Shown piece by piece: positions 14,695 to 14,995 of a stretch of 14,995 nt of DNA (positions within the stretch are counted from its first letter, which is position 1; each line of letters starts with the position of its first letter). The DNA is from an uncultured Anaerostipes sp. GTDB taxonomy: Bacteria > Bacillota > Clostridia > Lachnospirales > Lachnospiraceae. Location: the NCBI GenBank assembly GCA_900756035.1, contig CAAEIR010000105.1, positions 1-14,995 of the forward strand. The letters run 5' to 3'. The notes under the pieces are model-generated. The model worked only from the letters and a program-made list of their open reading frames with translations, did no database searches and was not told the origin of the DNA. A program made the position numbers and the translations under genes.

Positions 14695-14723
14695 TTGATT
14701 CGAGCAAAAAAATATGTTATCTT
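14695..14723 (+). promoter_or_regulatory. Promoter of the leader ORF / CNNM gene
   Basis: TTGATT (14695-14700) and TATCTT (14718-14723) are 17 bp apart, with TGT before the -10 box (extended -10). It begins 8 bases after the copA stop, with no terminator between, so transcripts from copA can also enter this region. Confidence 0.65.
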
Positions 14724-14756
14724 AATTTCATTAAACGAAAGGATGTGATGAAATAC

Positions 14757-14834
14757 ATGGCAGACAGTAAAAAAGAAGAGGCAGATACTGACTCGGCAAC
14801 GAAATTGACTCCATGTAACATTATGAATATATAA
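14757..14834 (+). CDS. 25-residue leader-like peptide, function unknown
   Basis: A short ORF with a good ribosome binding site (GAAAGGATGTGAT, 14737-14749, one mismatch to the anti-16S complement, seven bases before the ATG). The peptide begins MADSKKEEADTDS, so its first half is rich in Lys, Glu and Asp, and ends TPCNIMNI. An in-frame ATG at 14748 is an alternative start but lies inside the Shine-Dalgarno. I recognise no family. Its stop codon (14832-14834) overlaps the first two bases of the 17-bp hairpin that precedes the CNNM gene, the arrangement expected of a leader peptide in attenuation. It could equally be a free-standing small protein or a non-functional ORF. Confidence 0.45.
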   Translation: MADSKKEEADTDSATKLTPCNIMNI

Positions 14835-14872
14835 GGGTATGGTCTGTATTTATATGCAGGCTATACCCTTTT
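14833..14872 (+). terminator. Long hairpin / probable terminator or attenuator
   Basis: AAGGGTAT (14833-14840) pairs with ATACCCTT (14863-14870), and pairing continues with G-U pairs through 14849/14854 to give about 17 bp around a TTAT loop, followed by only two more T residues. It can end the copA transcript and the leader transcript. No promoter is visible between it and the CNNM start at 14910, so that gene seems to depend on read-through. Confidence 0.75.
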
Positions 14873-14909
14873 GTGCTCTCAGATAACAAAATAACATGGA
14901 GGAATTTAT

Positions 14910-14995
14910 ATGATAGGAGCAATCTTTTTACAGATTATTTTAATCTTTTTAAATGCAACTTTTGCAAGTGCCGAGATCGCAGTAATCTCTTTAAA
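14910..14995 (+). CDS. CNNM/hemolysin-family (CorC/TlyC-type) membrane protein, N-terminal fragment
   Basis: Only the first 28 codons are inside the window. They encode a hydrophobic helix (IGAIFLQIILIFLNA) followed by FASAEIAVISL, which is the start of the CNNM (DUF21) transmembrane domain found in hemolysin-family proteins with CBS and CorC_HlyC domains. Such proteins are linked to magnesium or cobalt efflux or uptake. GGAGG (14898-14902) lies seven bases before the ATG. It follows the hairpin at 14833-14872 and the leader-like ORF. The rest of the protein is outside the window, so the CBS and CorC domains cannot be checked. Confidence 0.85.
   Translation, partial: MIGAIFLQIILIFLNATFASAEIAVISL

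Noticed and set aside
14833..14870. GGGTAT and ATACCC in the hairpin before the CNNM gene as a second CsoR operator
   Set aside because: The half-sites resemble the operator at 11753 but are inverted in order and 22 bases or more apart; they are better explained as the arms of the terminator stem.

Overview
The window looks like chromosomal DNA from a low-to-moderate G+C, strictly anaerobic Bacillota, most likely a member of the Lachnospiraceae or a close clostridial relative. The grounds are the nusA/infB-type translation operon in Firmicutes order, a T-box leader in front of thrS, a rubredoxin-fused flavin reductase, strong AAGGAGG-type ribosome binding sites, and a CsoR-CopA pair with a C-terminal metal-binding domain on CopA. 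I do not name a genus. No rRNA, tRNA, CRISPR array or insertion sequence was seen.

Layout. (1) Positions 2-4995 hold the distal part of the translation operon: infB (5' end outside the window), rbfA, an NrnA-like DHH phosphoesterase, truB and ribF. Gaps are very short and one pair overlaps. (2) Positions 5040-5749 hold a cytidylate-kinase-like gene with its own promoter. It ends in a hairpin (5766-5802) that can work on both strands and faces a convergent gene. (3) Positions 5807-6883, the only minus-strand gene, encode a complete XerS/XerC-like tyrosine recombinase. Its promoter overlaps a 28-bp imperfect inverted repeat with 11-6-11 geometry. (4) Positions 7064-9406 are a two-gene unit: a flavin reductase-rubredoxin fusion and a B12-binding radical SAM protein of the DUF4080 type. 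(5) Positions 9403-11736 carry a promoter, a threonine-type T-box leader with a 12-bp terminator, thrS, and a 14-bp terminator. (6) Positions 11749-14687 are a copper-homeostasis unit: a promoter with a CsoR-type palindrome between its -35 and -10 boxes, csoR, and copA. The C-terminal domain of CopA is preceded by its own ribosome binding site and an in-frame ATG. (7) Positions 14695-14995 hold a promoter, a 25-codon leader-like ORF, a 17-bp hairpin with a short U run, and the start of a CNNM/hemolysin-family membrane protein cut by the window edge.

How the parts work together. Region 1 serves translation initiation, ribosome maturation, tRNA modification, RNA turnover and flavin cofactor supply. 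Region 5 senses uncharged tRNA-Thr to control its own synthetase. Region 6 is a closed copper loop: CsoR represses, Cu(I) derepresses, CopA exports, and a possible free CopZ-like domain delivers copper. Region 7 has the layout of a leader-peptide attenuator controlling a divalent-cation transport-type gene.

The least described signals are the internal start within copA, the leader ORF whose stop codon sits in the base of the hairpin before the CNNM gene, and the dif-like repeat at the recombinase promoter. These are readings of sequence pattern only and have not been tested by computation or experiment.
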